DNA of 64,000 nucleotides from Acidobacteriota bacterium (GCA_016700075.1 CP065000.1:1984001-2048000), one strand, 5' to 3'. Shown: positions 50,264 to 59,823, numbered from the stretch's first letter. Numbers and translations are program-made. The notes: generated by a model not told the origin, from the sequence alone.

Positions 50264-51256
50264 ATGAAGCAGAGCATTTTTACGATTTTATTGATCATTC
50301 TTGCGGTATCAGCCGCCGCAGCACAGGAGCCGCCGGTGAATATGTCGCTGGCAAAAGGCTATCTATTGGGCCCCGGCGATGAGGTCACCGTAAAGGTGCT
50401 GGGCGAGCCGCAGTTTGATTTCGTGGCAACGATCGATGAGAACGGTGCTATTGAAGTGCCGTTCTTTGAGCAGCCGATCATTGCGAAATGCAAGACCGAG
50501 CGTGAACTGAGAACTGAGGTCGCTACGCTTTTAGGTAAGTATCTTCGCAGCCCGCAAATGAGTTTGAGGATCACAGACCGAAAGAGCCGTCCGCCTGCAA
50601 CAATTTACGGTGAGGTGCGGACTCCGCAACAGGTTGTCATGATGCGGCGAGCGACGCTGGTCGAATTACTGGCGTTTTCGGGCGGTGTCACAGAGGACGC
50701 AGGAGGCGTCATTCAGATATTTCGAACGCAGCCGCCGATGTGTTCAGAGGCTGGTTCCGATAATTATTGGGCCTCCACCTCCGGCGATCCGCTGGATGTG
50801 CCATCGCGAACCTACAGCCTCAGCAGCGTTCAAATGGGACGCGAAGACGCTAATCCTGAGGTAGTTCCCGGCGACGTTATCGTCGTTCACAAGGCATCGC
50901 CCGTTTATCTGACGGGTGAGGTAGCTCAGCCGCAGGGCATTTATCTGAAAGAACGCGGCATGACATTGACCGAGGCGATCGCCAAGGTCGGCGGCGTACG
51001 CCGCGAAGCAAAAACGAAAGAGATCAAGATCTATCGGCAGAAACCGAATTCCAAGGACCGCGAGATAATTGCCGCTAATTACGATCTGATAAAACGCGGT
51101 GAACAGAAAGATGTGGTTTTGGAGCCTTACGATATAGTTGAGGTGGACAAGGCAAAAGACAGCATCGCCCAGACCATCTTGAAGGTCGCGGTTGGGGCCG
51201 GACGAAGTGTGGTTTCGAGCGTTTCCGGCGGCGTAGGCTACCGCATCCTATATTGA
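50264..51256 (+). CDS. Polysaccharide export protein with SLBB domains
   Basis: A 330-residue exported protein (MKQSIFTILLIILAVSAAAA-QEP). The Poly_export domain is at about residues 28-115 (YLLGPGDEVTVKVLGEPQFD). Two SLBB domains follow (IYGEVRTPQQVVMMRRATLV; YLTGEVAQPQGIYLKERGMT, EAIAKVGGVRREA). Such proteins form periplasmic or outer-membrane channels for capsule or exopolysaccharide, like Wza. No other polysaccharide genes are beside it. ATG 50264 follows AAGGGAAG; the open frame from 50204 lacks a signal peptide at its start. Confidence 0.88.
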   Translation: MKQSIFTILLIILAVSAAAAQEPPVNMSLAKGYLLGPGDEVTVKVLGEPQFDFVATIDENGAIEVPFFEQPIIAKCKTERELRTEVATLLGKYLRSPQMSLRITDRKSRPPATIYGEVRTPQQVVMMRRATLVELLAFSGGVTEDAGGVIQIFRTQPPMCSEAGSDNYWASTSGDPLDVPSRTYSLSSVQMGREDANPEVVPGDVIVVHKASPVYLTGEVAQPQGIYLKERGMTLTEAIAKVGGVRREAKTKEIKIYRQKPNSKDREIIAANYDLIKRGEQKDVVLEPYDIVEVDKAKDSIAQTILKVAVGAGRSVVSSVSGGVGYRILY

Positions 51257-51257
51257 T

Positions 51258-53108
51258 CTAGCTGTAAAGACTTTCTATAACGTCGCGGTATCGTTCGTCG
51301 ATAACGCGGCGTTTTACTTTTAGAGTAGGTGTAAGCTCGCCGTTCTCGACGGAAAGCTCCTTTTCAAGCAGAGCAAATTTCTTTACTTTTTCAAACTGAC
51401 CCAGACCGTCTAGGATCGATGCAATTTGCCGATCTATCAGATCCAAAATTCGCGGATGCGTACAAAACTCGGATTCCGTAGAAATGTCCAGCCCTTTCAA
51501 CTCGGCGTAGGAACGCAGCATTTCAAAATTAGGCACGATCAAAGCTGCGGGAAATTTTCGCTCGTTACCGATGAGAACCGCCTGGCTGATGAAGCGTGAA
51601 CCGCGAAGCATTTGCTCGATCGGCGAAGGAGCGATGTATTTCCCGCCCGATGTCTTGAAAAGCTCCTTTTTTCGGTCTGTGATCTTTAGAAAACCATCAT
51701 CATCGAGTTCTCCGATATCGCCGGTCCTGAACCAGCCGTCGTCGGTAAAAACCTCGGCAGTCGCTTCGGGCTTGTTGTAGTAACCTTTCATCACGCCGGG
51801 CCCGCGTACCTCTATTTCACCATCCTCTGCTATTCGCACATCAACGTGACGGATAGGTTTGCCCACGGTTCCGACCCTTATTGCTGAGGGATTATTTGAC
51901 GAGATCACAGGCGAGGTCTCGGTCAAACCGTAGCCCTGCATGATAGGAATACCCGCGCCCGTAAAGATCAGAAATATCTCGTCCGGCAATGCCGCACCGC
52001 CGGTGATGCAGCAGCGAAGCCTACCGCCAAAGAAATCACGCAGCTTTGAGAACACCATCAGGTCCGCGACATTGTGTTTTGCCGTTAGAGCCAGCGAGAC
52101 CGGCTCACCTTTTTCCAGGAGCATCGCGTACTCTTTTGCAACGGACATCGCCCATTCAAAGATGGTCTCGTTTAGTCGCCCAGCTTGCGACGCCTTCATC
52201 TGCGCACGTTCGAACACCTTTTCAAAGATGCGCGGAACACCGACAAAGATCGTGGGCCGCACTTCCTGAAGATTGCCCGGCACTTTATCGATCGATTCGG
52301 CGTAATGAACCCGCATGCCGTTGCGCAGATAAATGTACATGCCCGTGCGTTCGAAAACATGCGACAGCGGCAGGACCGACAGCGAGACATCGTCCGGTGA
52401 GAATTCATACTTCTCGCTCGCATCGAGGACGTTTGAAACGAGATTGGATTGCGTCAGGATCACGCCCTTCGGTTCGCCGGTCGTTCCGCTGGTGTAGATC
52501 AAGGTTGCAACATCATCGGGGCTGACGGCACGGTAGAGAGTCTCGAAAAGACCCGGATCACTTGCGCGTTTTTTTCCACCCATCTCACCAAACTCAGAGA
52601 AGGACATCGTCCTATTATCGGCAATATCCTCGTCTGAGAAGATCACGCATTTCTCGACCGTCGGACAATCTCCTAGTACCGGTTCGATGCGGCTAAAAGT
52701 CTCGGCATTTTCCAGAAACAATATCCTCGAACCGGAATCATTGATGATGTACTTAACGGAATCAAGCCCGAGTGTCGTATAGATCGGCACATCGACAACA
52801 CCGGCAAGCTGGCAGCCTGCATCGGAGATGGTCCATTGCGGACAATTTGCCGAGAGTATCGCCACGCGATCGCCTTTGCCAATGCCGCTTTCAATCAGCC
52901 CTGCCGCCAGATCAGCTGACTTTTCGATGAAATCGCTTGCGGATATCGGCTTCCACGCGTCGCCGTCCTTGTAATTGAGGGCGTCCGGCAATGCGAATTC
53001 GATGGCGGACCTTAGAAAAAGCTCAGGCAAAGTTGTCGGCTCAGATGCCAGCAACCTTGGCCCGAATTCGCCTAAACCGGCGATGATGTCTGTGGACGTA
53101 TCGTTCAT
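51258..53108 (-). CDS. Long-chain acyl-CoA synthetase (AMP-binding)
   Basis: Activates fatty acids with ATP and CoA. The 616-residue protein has the AMP-binding P-loop LIYTSGTTGEPKGVILTQ, GYGLTETSP and DGWFRTGDIGELDDDGFLKI, and the acyl-CoA-synthetase lysine region DRKKELFKTSGGKYIAP. The length matches FadD15/FACS-type enzymes. ATG 53108 overlaps the TGA of the upstream TetR gene (ATGA), which decides the start. The pair is a fatty-acid degradation or uptake unit. Confidence 0.93.
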   Translation of the reverse strand: MNDTSTDIIAGLGEFGPRLLASEPTTLPELFLRSAIEFALPDALNYKDGDAWKPISASDFIEKSADLAAGLIESGIGKGDRVAILSANCPQWTISDAGCQLAGVVDVPIYTTLGLDSVKYIINDSGSRILFLENAETFSRIEPVLGDCPTVEKCVIFSDEDIADNRTMSFSEFGEMGGKKRASDPGLFETLYRAVSPDDVATLIYTSGTTGEPKGVILTQSNLVSNVLDASEKYEFSPDDVSLSVLPLSHVFERTGMYIYLRNGMRVHYAESIDKVPGNLQEVRPTIFVGVPRIFEKVFERAQMKASQAGRLNETIFEWAMSVAKEYAMLLEKGEPVSLALTAKHNVADLMVFSKLRDFFGGRLRCCITGGAALPDEIFLIFTGAGIPIMQGYGLTETSPVISSNNPSAIRVGTVGKPIRHVDVRIAEDGEIEVRGPGVMKGYYNKPEATAEVFTDDGWFRTGDIGELDDDGFLKITDRKKELFKTSGGKYIAPSPIEQMLRGSRFISQAVLIGNERKFPAALIVPNFEMLRSYAELKGLDISTESEFCTHPRILDLIDRQIASILDGLGQFEKVKKFALLEKELSVENGELTPTLKVKRRVIDERYRDVIESLYS

Positions 53109-53743
53109 TTTATAGCAGTACCATGAATAAAAACCTTTAGAACTTCGTCGGCCATTGGCCTGAGCGGATAATTCTTTGGCGAAAGTATCCAATTCGTCAC
53201 CATCTCGTCCAAAGCCCCATAAAAGATCTTTGCCGCGACCACCGGTTTGATATCGGTACGAAATACGCCGTCGCGTTGGCCCTCTTCAAATGTCTTTCGA
53301 ATGATCTCAAGGTAGTCGCGAAATCCCGAGGCAGAAAATACCTGCATAAACTTCGTGCTTCCGCGAAGCTCGACCTGAAAAACAACAGCCAGATCACGGT
53401 CCTCGCTTAGTTTTTCCAGATGAAGTTCAGCGATCCGTCGAAGCTTTTCCGTGGGGTCGGAAAGTTTTGCCAATTCTTTGCGGCCCTCGCCGATGAATTC
53501 GTCCATTGCCCGGTCAAAAATCGACCTCAGGATCTCGTCCTTACTCTTGAAGTAAAGATAGACCGTTCCATCGGCAATGCCCGCCTGTTTTGCAATATCA
53601 GAGACCTTTGAGTTAAAGAATCCCTTTTCGGCAAAGACGGCTATAGCCGCGCGGTGGATCGCTTCGCGTTTTCCGGTCGCGCCAGGCCTTACACCGATCA
53701 TATTTTTGGGCTTTTGATTCATCGAAAACGAATGATCGGACAT
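53105..53743 (-). CDS. TetR-family regulator, FadR-like
   Basis: A 212-residue regulator with an N-terminal HTH (KREAIHRAAIAVFAEKGFFN, VSDIAKQAGIADGTVYLYFK) and a C-terminal ligand-binding domain (VFQVELRGSTKFMQVFSASG). The HTH and the adjacent acyl-CoA ligase fit the TetR-type FadR of Bacillus and Thermus, which is released from DNA by long-chain acyl-CoA. An operator of that type lies 46 bases upstream. It is translationally coupled to the ligase gene. The start at 53743 is uncertain because no ribosome-binding site stands out. Confidence 0.88.
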   Translation of the reverse strand: MSDHSFSMNQKPKNMIGVRPGATGKREAIHRAAIAVFAEKGFFNSKVSDIAKQAGIADGTVYLYFKSKDEILRSIFDRAMDEFIGEGRKELAKLSDPTEKLRRIAELHLEKLSEDRDLAVVFQVELRGSTKFMQVFSASGFRDYLEIIRKTFEEGQRDGVFRTDIKPVVAAKIFYGALDEMVTNWILSPKNYPLRPMADEVLKVFIHGTAIK

Positions 53744-53788
53744 TCCTTTGTTCCATGTGTTCCATGGAATTCCGTCAGCATTCGGCTA

Positions 53789-53806
53789 TGAATGAATGTT
53801 CATTCA
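53789..53806. promoter_or_regulatory. FadR-type operator
   Basis: TGAATGAATGTTCATTCA has perfect 8-bp arms (TGAATGAA/TTCATTCA) and fits the TetR-type FadR consensus TGAATGA-N4-TCATTCA known from Bacillus. It lies upstream of the TetR-ligase operon, consistent with autoregulation. Confidence 0.7.
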
Positions 53807-53892
53807 GTAGGTGTAATTTAACCCATTTCGAATTTTCCGGCAAGAGCGACAACGAACGATTTATGTTGCGGCGCAGATCTTTTTATTAAGTT

Positions 53893-54016
53893 GCGCACAT
53901 CTTTTACTGAAGTGACGGCTCTTGACGGGCCGTTTTTGTTTTAGTTCTGGCGCACATCTTTTACTGAAGTGGATATAAAACTCGCTGCGAAGTGGCGCAC
54001 ATCTTTTACTGAAGTG
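53893..54016 (+). repeat. Three direct repeats of a 22-bp sequence, possible IS21-type end
   Basis: Identical 22-mers, beginning GCGCACATC and ending ACTGAAGTG, occur at 53893-53914, 53950-53971 and 53995-54016, spaced 57 and 45 bp. Short, imperfectly spaced copies of a terminal sequence are a feature of IS21-family ends. No transposase gene is present, so it would be a relic. A small hairpin with a T-run (ACGGC/GCCGT then TTTTTG) sits between copies 1 and 2. The rest of the gene-free stretch 53744-54175 shows only the FadR-type operator. Confidence 0.5.
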
Positions 54017-54175
54017 CCGCACAGACTCCCGATTCTAATCCAAAATCCGCACCACTAAACGTCGATTGAAGGCGTGCTGGAACTGTGTTGTTCGGTCCAA
54101 TTGATCTAGTTCTGATCAAAAATCGGAATGCCGCATCAAAAAGTTATCCCAGCCGAAAAGAATGCATCGAACAGA

Positions 54176-56971
54176 CTATCCCTCGATCTCGACAATCCAG
54201 TAGTCGTCGTTGAGGAGCTTTTCGTCAGGATCCACGTCAACAACCTCGTCGAATCCTATCGCCGGCGGAGCGTGATACACCAAGAAACCGGAGCGGTCCG
54301 CCCTGGCGTCGACGTAACGCACAGGCACCGCCAGATCGTTATCGAACTTACGGGTATCCGTATTTCCCGTGTCGATCGTTCCCGTGAACTTGTAGTGGGC
54401 TCGGCGACGATTCACATAGTTTTTGACAGCAGGTGCCGAGGTACCGTCCGGCGTCACCTTATGAATCAGTGCTTTTTCGGGCGTAGAGGGTTCGATCGTC
54501 TCACTTAGAACTATGGAGCCATTGCGCAGCACATAAAGAGCCGATTCCGCGGCCGGAGCGTCATATCTAATTATGAGTCTGTCCTCGAGCTCGCCGCCGT
54601 CCTCGTCGAGTACCTCGATGAGGTGTGTCAGTACTGGACGCTCGACATCATTTATGGCCGCCGCAAACAGCGTTATTCGGAGTCGCCGCTCTCCAGGATC
54701 CGAGGACTGTGACACGGTGAACAACTTTGCTAGGTCGAGCGTGGCCCAATTATTGCCATCGTCAAAGCTGACCTCCACCTTTACACTTCCTTTGTCAATG
54801 CCTGCACCTTGGAGAGAGGCCCAGTAGGAAGCAACTACCCAGCTTGCTGTGTACGCCGGCAGTTCGAACTGAGCAAAAGTACTTCCTTCGGCGATTGAGA
54901 CGCCCATTTCACCTCCGTGGCTAACGGCGATTAAGCCGCCCTGAACGGACGCGAATACTTTCGGACGGGCGTTTGAAAACAAGCCGGCTCCGGCCAGCAG
55001 CGATGCCTTACCGGTTGGGCGGCCGTTGTCCAGAGTAGATGCCAAACCGTGATGAATGATCGGCGGGAATGTCGCTACATAGCTCTGCCAGGCATGCGAT
55101 TTGACGTTCGAGGTCGGCCGTATCAACTCCCACACTTTCGTTGATTCGGAGCCGACATAGTTGTGCTTGCCGCCGACCAAAAGCGGGCGGCCGTTCACGT
55201 TTGCGAGGCGAAAATGCGTGAGAGCCATTTGCGACGACGGGTCACCGCCAAACGGCTGCGGGATATGCAGACGAGTCCACTGCAGAGATCCCCGGTCGAA
55301 GACAAACGTCTTTCCGCTCGCCGCGTTCGTTTCGAATGTGACCAGGACAAACTTGTTGGTTCCATAGTAGCAGCCATCTGCATGATCGATCCGAGGCGTC
55401 GGTAGATTGCCGGTGACGCCGAGTTGCGTGAATGTATCGGTCGCCGTATCAAACTCCCAGAACTCGGTTTCCACTTCGTTCGTTTCGTCGGGTTTCAAAA
55501 CGGTGAGAAACACTTTGCCTGGAGCAATAAGATCTCCAATGAACACACGGCCCGACGGCTTTGTCGTTGTGATCTCGGTCACGTCGCCGGTCGCAGCATT
55601 CAGCTTAAAGACCTGTGGATTTATAACGTTATCCGATGCTGCGATGAGCAGGACATGTGTGCCGTCGCCGTACGGGAATAGTGCCGGTCGGTTCACCGCG
55701 GGCAGCGTTACTGAAGGCGTTCTTGGTGTCAGCGTGTCGTTTAAAACGTCATACGTTAGCCAGTCACCAAGCGAGGACGTATTATCGACGGCGAGGCCGC
55801 CGAACACCTCTATGAACTGGTCGTTGCGACCAGTTGTTGCCGGCCGAGATCGTGGCGTTTCAAATTCTGCCGCTCGCTCGAGAAAATCGATGAATCCGCT
55901 TCCGTCGGTCTGTATCACCGTGTCCAGCGTGATCGGCACCGTCCGACGAACGTGCCCCGGAGTTCCGCCTGTAGTTTCAAAACGAGGATTGAGCGATTGA
56001 TCCGCAAAGTTTTGCGGCAGAATCACATGCTCGCTATCGCCGAAGTTAATGCGTCCGCCGATCTCGATATCGACGCACGGTACTCCCGAATCAACGTCGC
56101 CGTTCGCTCGGATCTTTGACGTCTCGATATCCGTCAGTGCGAGCTTCGGTCTGTCGAACCGAATCTCCGGAATGTCGCGAGCCGCATTCAATTGAGCCTG
56201 CAAAGCAGCTAGGATCTGTCCGAGAGTTTTCAGGCTGCCGAATATCTGCGACAGGTCAATGGGCTGTCCCGACAGGTCTTCAAGACGCCGAACGCGATTC
56301 AACAGGTTTGCGAGATCGACCCTCGTTTCCCCGACCATCGTGTTCAGTTGCCTAAGCGTCAGGATCACCTCGCGGAGATCCAGAATGTCATCGGATCGAA
56401 TACCGGCCGCATCGGGAGCGACCGCGATCAGATAAAGCGGTACCTCATTTGATGCGAACTCCGGCACTGGTGGAATATCGCCCGGACTGCCGGACTTTAG
56501 TTGCACAACTGCCCTGCAGTGCCGTTCGGTTGCAACCGAAATATTCTCTGGCGGATAAGGCGGTACGCCGTCGCCGAATTCCTCGCTTGTTCGAAGACGC
56601 ACAAACGGGATCAGATCCAGTTCGGCGTCGATTTCGTCGTCTAGATGGGCAACAATGAGGTCAAGCCGCGGCTTTTCGCCGTCAGCGGCTGGCACAGTGA
56701 TCGTTGTGTCCTGAAGCAGGTCGAATGACCGTCCGTCTTGCGTCCAGACCCTGCCGGGCCGCGAGATCGATACCTGCATCGAGTTCCCGCCGCCCAATGA
56801 GTAAGCGAAACCGGTAACCTCTGCGGTCCGATCTCGATTTACAAAATCTTGGACCGCCTGAGAAATCCGCGAATGCAGGAACGCCTGAGCTTTCATCAGA
56901 TCGTCTGGATCTGAGACCTGGCCGTAGAGGTGTCCGCTTTGTTCGATAGCCTGTACAATTGCTGTTTTCAT
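54176..56971 (-). CDS. Large tail-fibre or baseplate-associated protein with propeller-like centre
   Basis: A 931-residue protein, last gene of the tail module. The N-terminal 210 residues (DPDDLMKAQAFLHSRISQAV, FDLLQDTTITVPAADGEKPR, LDLIVAHLDDEIDAE) look like a phage structural attachment domain. A short coiled coil follows (about 225-275, RQLNTMVGETRVDLANLLNR). The middle (about 370-680) has kelch-like repeats such as WEFDTATDTFTQLGVTGNLP and TPRIDHADG. The C-terminus is beta-rich (VKVEVSFDDGNNWATLDLAK). It is probably a receptor-binding or adhesion protein. GGAGAG precedes its ATG. Confidence 0.7.
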   Translation of the reverse strand: MKTAIVQAIEQSGHLYGQVSDPDDLMKAQAFLHSRISQAVQDFVNRDRTAEVTGFAYSLGGGNSMQVSISRPGRVWTQDGRSFDLLQDTTITVPAADGEKPRLDLIVAHLDDEIDAELDLIPFVRLRTSEEFGDGVPPYPPENISVATERHCRAVVQLKSGSPGDIPPVPEFASNEVPLYLIAVAPDAAGIRSDDILDLREVILTLRQLNTMVGETRVDLANLLNRVRRLEDLSGQPIDLSQIFGSLKTLGQILAALQAQLNAARDIPEIRFDRPKLALTDIETSKIRANGDVDSGVPCVDIEIGGRINFGDSEHVILPQNFADQSLNPRFETTGGTPGHVRRTVPITLDTVIQTDGSGFIDFLERAAEFETPRSRPATTGRNDQFIEVFGGLAVDNTSSLGDWLTYDVLNDTLTPRTPSVTLPAVNRPALFPYGDGTHVLLIAASDNVINPQVFKLNAATGDVTEITTTKPSGRVFIGDLIAPGKVFLTVLKPDETNEVETEFWEFDTATDTFTQLGVTGNLPTPRIDHADGCYYGTNKFVLVTFETNAASGKTFVFDRGSLQWTRLHIPQPFGGDPSSQMALTHFRLANVNGRPLLVGGKHNYVGSESTKVWELIRPTSNVKSHAWQSYVATFPPIIHHGLASTLDNGRPTGKASLLAGAGLFSNARPKVFASVQGGLIAVSHGGEMGVSIAEGSTFAQFELPAYTASWVVASYWASLQGAGIDKGSVKVEVSFDDGNNWATLDLAKLFTVSQSSDPGERRLRITLFAAAINDVERPVLTHLIEVLDEDGGELEDRLIIRYDAPAAESALYVLRNGSIVLSETIEPSTPEKALIHKVTPDGTSAPAVKNYVNRRRAHYKFTGTIDTGNTDTRKFDNDLAVPVRYVDARADRSGFLVYHAPPAIGFDEVVDVDPDEKLLNDDYWIVEIEG

Positions 56972-56986
56972 ATTCTCTCCGCAAAC

Positions 56987-57760
56987 TTATGTTGCATCAA
57001 CTAACCTCTCGAGTGTCAGATACGATCCCTGCTTCAACGTCGACGGGCCGGTATTCATATACGTCCAGTCCAACCGGACAAACGCTTCAGCTTCTACGGA
57101 TATGACCCCCTCGATAAACCAGAGTCCTGGGCTAAAATCCAACGTGTGAGACGCGTCCAAGTAGTCTGTATCGACAGTCACAAAGATCGGATCGGCCGGA
57201 GAATACCGGCCAGATTGCATTCCGAATATACTGATGCTGCCCGATTTCCATCCTAAGATTCTGCCAACGTGTCTGTCCTCACTCTCCCAATGCAACAATC
57301 CCCGGATCATATAGATTCCCTCGGGTACGTCTGTAAACTGCAGGTACGGGTCCGGACCACCGCCCTCCAAAAATCCTCTCGTTGTGTCACTACCCGTTAC
57401 ACGAACCATCGGTGTCCGTGCGTCTGCATTTACATCGACGACAGATTGAACAAACTCGGTCGTTGCGATCTGACCGGTTGATGTTTCGGGATCCGCGGTC
57501 GGTGCGGTCGGCATGCCGGTGAGCTCAGGCGAGTTGATATCCGCTTTCGCCGCGATCTCGGTATTTACAAATTCAATGTCGGCTTTACCGGCGATCATTG
57601 CTGCGACCAGGTCGGTATTGCCGCCCTTGCGTATGACGCCATCGGCGTCAGTGACAAAGATCTCGGCGACATCGTCGTTGTCGATAAAGTAAAGGGAGTT
57701 TGCCTCGGGCTCACTTGGCAGCCCGATCTTTTTATAGAATTTAACCTTGATTCGACTCAT
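56987..57760 (-). CDS. Phage tail fibre-like protein
   Basis: A 257-residue protein starting MSRIKVKFYKKIGLPSEPEA. The segment KADINSPELTGMPTAPTADP and ETSTGQIATTEFVQ is a hallmark of phage tail fibre stalk repeats. The C-terminal half is a beta-rich domain that may bind the target surface. ATG 57760 overlaps the stop of the upstream tail protein I gene (TAATG), which sets the start; the longer open frame upstream lies in that gene. Confidence 0.8.
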   Translation of the reverse strand: MSRIKVKFYKKIGLPSEPEANSLYFIDNDDVAEIFVTDADGVIRKGGNTDLVAAMIAGKADIEFVNTEIAAKADINSPELTGMPTAPTADPETSTGQIATTEFVQSVVDVNADARTPMVRVTGSDTTRGFLEGGGPDPYLQFTDVPEGIYMIRGLLHWESEDRHVGRILGWKSGSISIFGMQSGRYSPADPIFVTVDTDYLDASHTLDFSPGLWFIEGVISVEAEAFVRLDWTYMNTGPSTLKQGSYLTLERLVDAT

Positions 57761-58416
57761 TACCAGCTTATTTGCCTCCAATACACCTCGCCGTCGTCCG
57801 CTGTTGCGGCCGAGCCATTGCCCCAAACGATCACAACCTCTTGAGCCAGCGGCTGAACATAGCGGACCAGCTCGACGATCTCTCGCTTCGAAAAAACCGG
57901 CCTCGGCCTCGCATAGAAAGCTTCGCCCCACGCGCCTTCGCCGGTGACGCACATATCGGCCGCTGACATACGCACGAACAAGATCTCAATGATCAGGTGA
58001 AGCGGCCGCGTGATCGCAAACGCCGGCTCACCCCACACAAACTCGCCCCACGGCAGAGTCTTGGTATGAACTCGTGCTGCGATACCGAAATCTGCCAGCC
58101 AAAGCTCGATCCCGCGACGAGTACCACGTCGGCCCAGATGTCTCGCGAAATTCCCGTAGATCCTGCGTTTGTCGAGCAGCGTGAACCACCACGGGAACCA
58201 TGACCACCCGAAAAGGACCAGCAGCCAAAACTCGATCCATTTAGCAGGAGCCGTTTCAGGGTTTATAGATGACCAGAACGCATCGAACGTGCCGTCCCAT
58301 TCATCCATCGTCACGCCGGCAAACGATAGGAATCTACGGAGAAACAGATCACGGTCCTCGCGGCGATAGCGTGACGGCAGATGATCATAGATGTACGCTG
58401 TGTTATCAAACGGCAT
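57760..58416 (-). CDS. Phage tail protein I (P2 gpI-like baseplate protein)
   Basis: A 218-residue protein, with YIYDHLPSRYRREDRDLFLR, LFGWSWFPWWFTLLDKRRIY and GTRRGIELWLADFGIAARVH, matching the P2-type tail protein I family that completes the baseplate and connects fibres. It overlaps the baseplate J gene by 11 bases and has a strong internal ribosome-binding site (GGAGGTGA). Confidence 0.85.
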   Translation of the reverse strand: MPFDNTAYIYDHLPSRYRREDRDLFLRRFLSFAGVTMDEWDGTFDAFWSSINPETAPAKWIEFWLLVLFGWSWFPWWFTLLDKRRIYGNFARHLGRRGTRRGIELWLADFGIAARVHTKTLPWGEFVWGEPAFAITRPLHLIIEILFVRMSAADMCVTGEGAWGEAFYARPRPVFSKREIVELVRYVQPLAQEVVIVWGNGSAATADDGEVYWRQISW

Positions 58417-59605
58417 CGATCGTCACCTCCACAAGCCGCGGCAGCTGAAATTCCGCTAGCCGCGTATCGACCGTCGGCGAACCGAGTATGTCGGTGTCGT
58501 TTGCGACGATCCGATCGACGCCTTCCGTCCCCTCAATTACTGCAATGATCTCGCTGCGCAGGATCGGGCGGCCAAAATTTGCTTTAGATGCCGCGTAGAA
58601 ACTGCGTAAGTTCGTCTCGATCGCCGTCAACACACCGCCTTCTGGTGCTCCCGTATAAACGCGAACCGCCGCAGCCACATTAAAAGTTACGAACGCCGGA
58701 TCGACGATATAGATGAACTGATTGCCGACGGCCTGATCCAGTAGCTGGCCGACGCGTGCACGCGTCGGGCCATCGATCGGATCGCCGCTGGCCGTCATGA
58801 CCACGATTGATGTAAATCCAACAAGCCTGTTGACCTGCGGGCCGAACTCGCCATTCTTAACGAACGGAAAAGCCCGAACGATACCTGTGCCCCCGAGAGC
58901 CTCATCGCGGATCGCGTCCTCGAGGTCTCGCGTCGAAACCAGTCGTTCACCCCGACGCTGATAGCGACGAACCCTCTCGAGAGTCTGCGGGATCGGCTCG
59001 AGATCCGTACCGTCGTCGATCGCATTCGGATTTGTCACTGATTCGACGAAGGCGACGTTGTCTATCATCGTCGTCAGCACATCTGGCGAGAGCAGCGTGC
59101 GTCCGGTGACGGTTCGCCTCGCAGCGACGTCGCCCGACGGTGTTCCGAATGGGATCGTAACCGCTTCGGTGGTTTGAAAAACATGACGGCCGTCAACGGT
59201 TGAGACCTCTGTTTCGGCCGGGATCGTCACGTCTGTATCAGCAGGCGGATCGACTGTAAATCTCAGAACAGTTTCGGCCGCTGTTGCCGGTCTTCGATCG
59301 AGTCCGAACAGATTAGCGAACGCGATAAGGTTTTGCTCTGGAACGCGATTGAATCGATACGCTTGCTGGTCAAGTGCCCACGCTATCGCTTCGAGGATCA
59401 CCGTATGGGGCGACGACGGATTCGCGTTCGTGAGTTCCGGACAAACCGGAGCATTTAGGCCGGCTTCGATCAGCTTCAGCAGCTCGCGGCGTTCCTCGAT
59501 CTGCAGGGCGACACGTTCCGGCGTCAGGCCGCCCGAGACCTTTGCTATCGCCTCGGCCGCGAACCGCTCTGCATTCCTGATCTCAATCTGCGGATATTCG
59601 ATCAC
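58406..59605 (-). CDS. Baseplate J-like protein
   Basis: A 399-residue protein of the gpJ/gp6 wedge family. The N-terminus has VILEAIAWALDQQAYRFNRV and GLDRRPATAAETVLRFTVDP, with the typical IPAETEVSTVDGRHVFQTTE. The middle has RYQRRGERLVSTRDLEDAIR. It builds the hexagonal baseplate of contractile tails. The start is a GTG overlapping the previous stop (GTGA). Confidence 0.9.
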   Translation of the reverse strand: MIEYPQIEIRNAERFAAEAIAKVSGGLTPERVALQIEERRELLKLIEAGLNAPVCPELTNANPSSPHTVILEAIAWALDQQAYRFNRVPEQNLIAFANLFGLDRRPATAAETVLRFTVDPPADTDVTIPAETEVSTVDGRHVFQTTEAVTIPFGTPSGDVAARRTVTGRTLLSPDVLTTMIDNVAFVESVTNPNAIDDGTDLEPIPQTLERVRRYQRRGERLVSTRDLEDAIRDEALGGTGIVRAFPFVKNGEFGPQVNRLVGFTSIVVMTASGDPIDGPTRARVGQLLDQAVGNQFIYIVDPAFVTFNVAAAVRVYTGAPEGGVLTAIETNLRSFYAASKANFGRPILRSEIIAVIEGTEGVDRIVANDTDILGSPTVDTRLAEFQLPRLVEVTIDAV

Positions 59606-59823
59606 GCTGCAATTCTCCCCTGATAAAACTCGTTCAATCCGGCTTCAATTCGTTCAAATCCCTCGGCTCCGTCAAACGTTTGATGGATCAACATCCTACG
59701 TCCGTCATTGAATTTACTAAGCCGAGGCAGACACTCGCACGCAGCGTCGGCGATGTGCATCGTCTCCTCGCCACGCGGCGAGATATCAACGAGATCATCA
59801 AACTCCTGACGGATCCAACTCAT
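59602..59823 (-). CDS. Small tail-module protein, 73 residues
   Basis: MSWIRQEFDDLVDISPRGEE followed by an alpha-helical stretch and ending LNEFYQGRIAA. It overlaps both neighbours by 4 bases, which strongly supports translation. No family is recognised. From its place between the gp25-like and J-like genes it is probably a baseplate accessory. Confidence 0.75.
   Translation of the reverse strand: MSWIRQEFDDLVDISPRGEETMHIADAACECLPRLSKFNDGRRMLIHQTFDGAEGFERIEAGLNEFYQGRIAA

Noticed and set aside
53893..54016. A CRISPR array
   Set aside because: Only three repeats with spacers of 35 and 23 bases, one containing a hairpin, and no cas genes. Uneven spacing fits a transposon end better.
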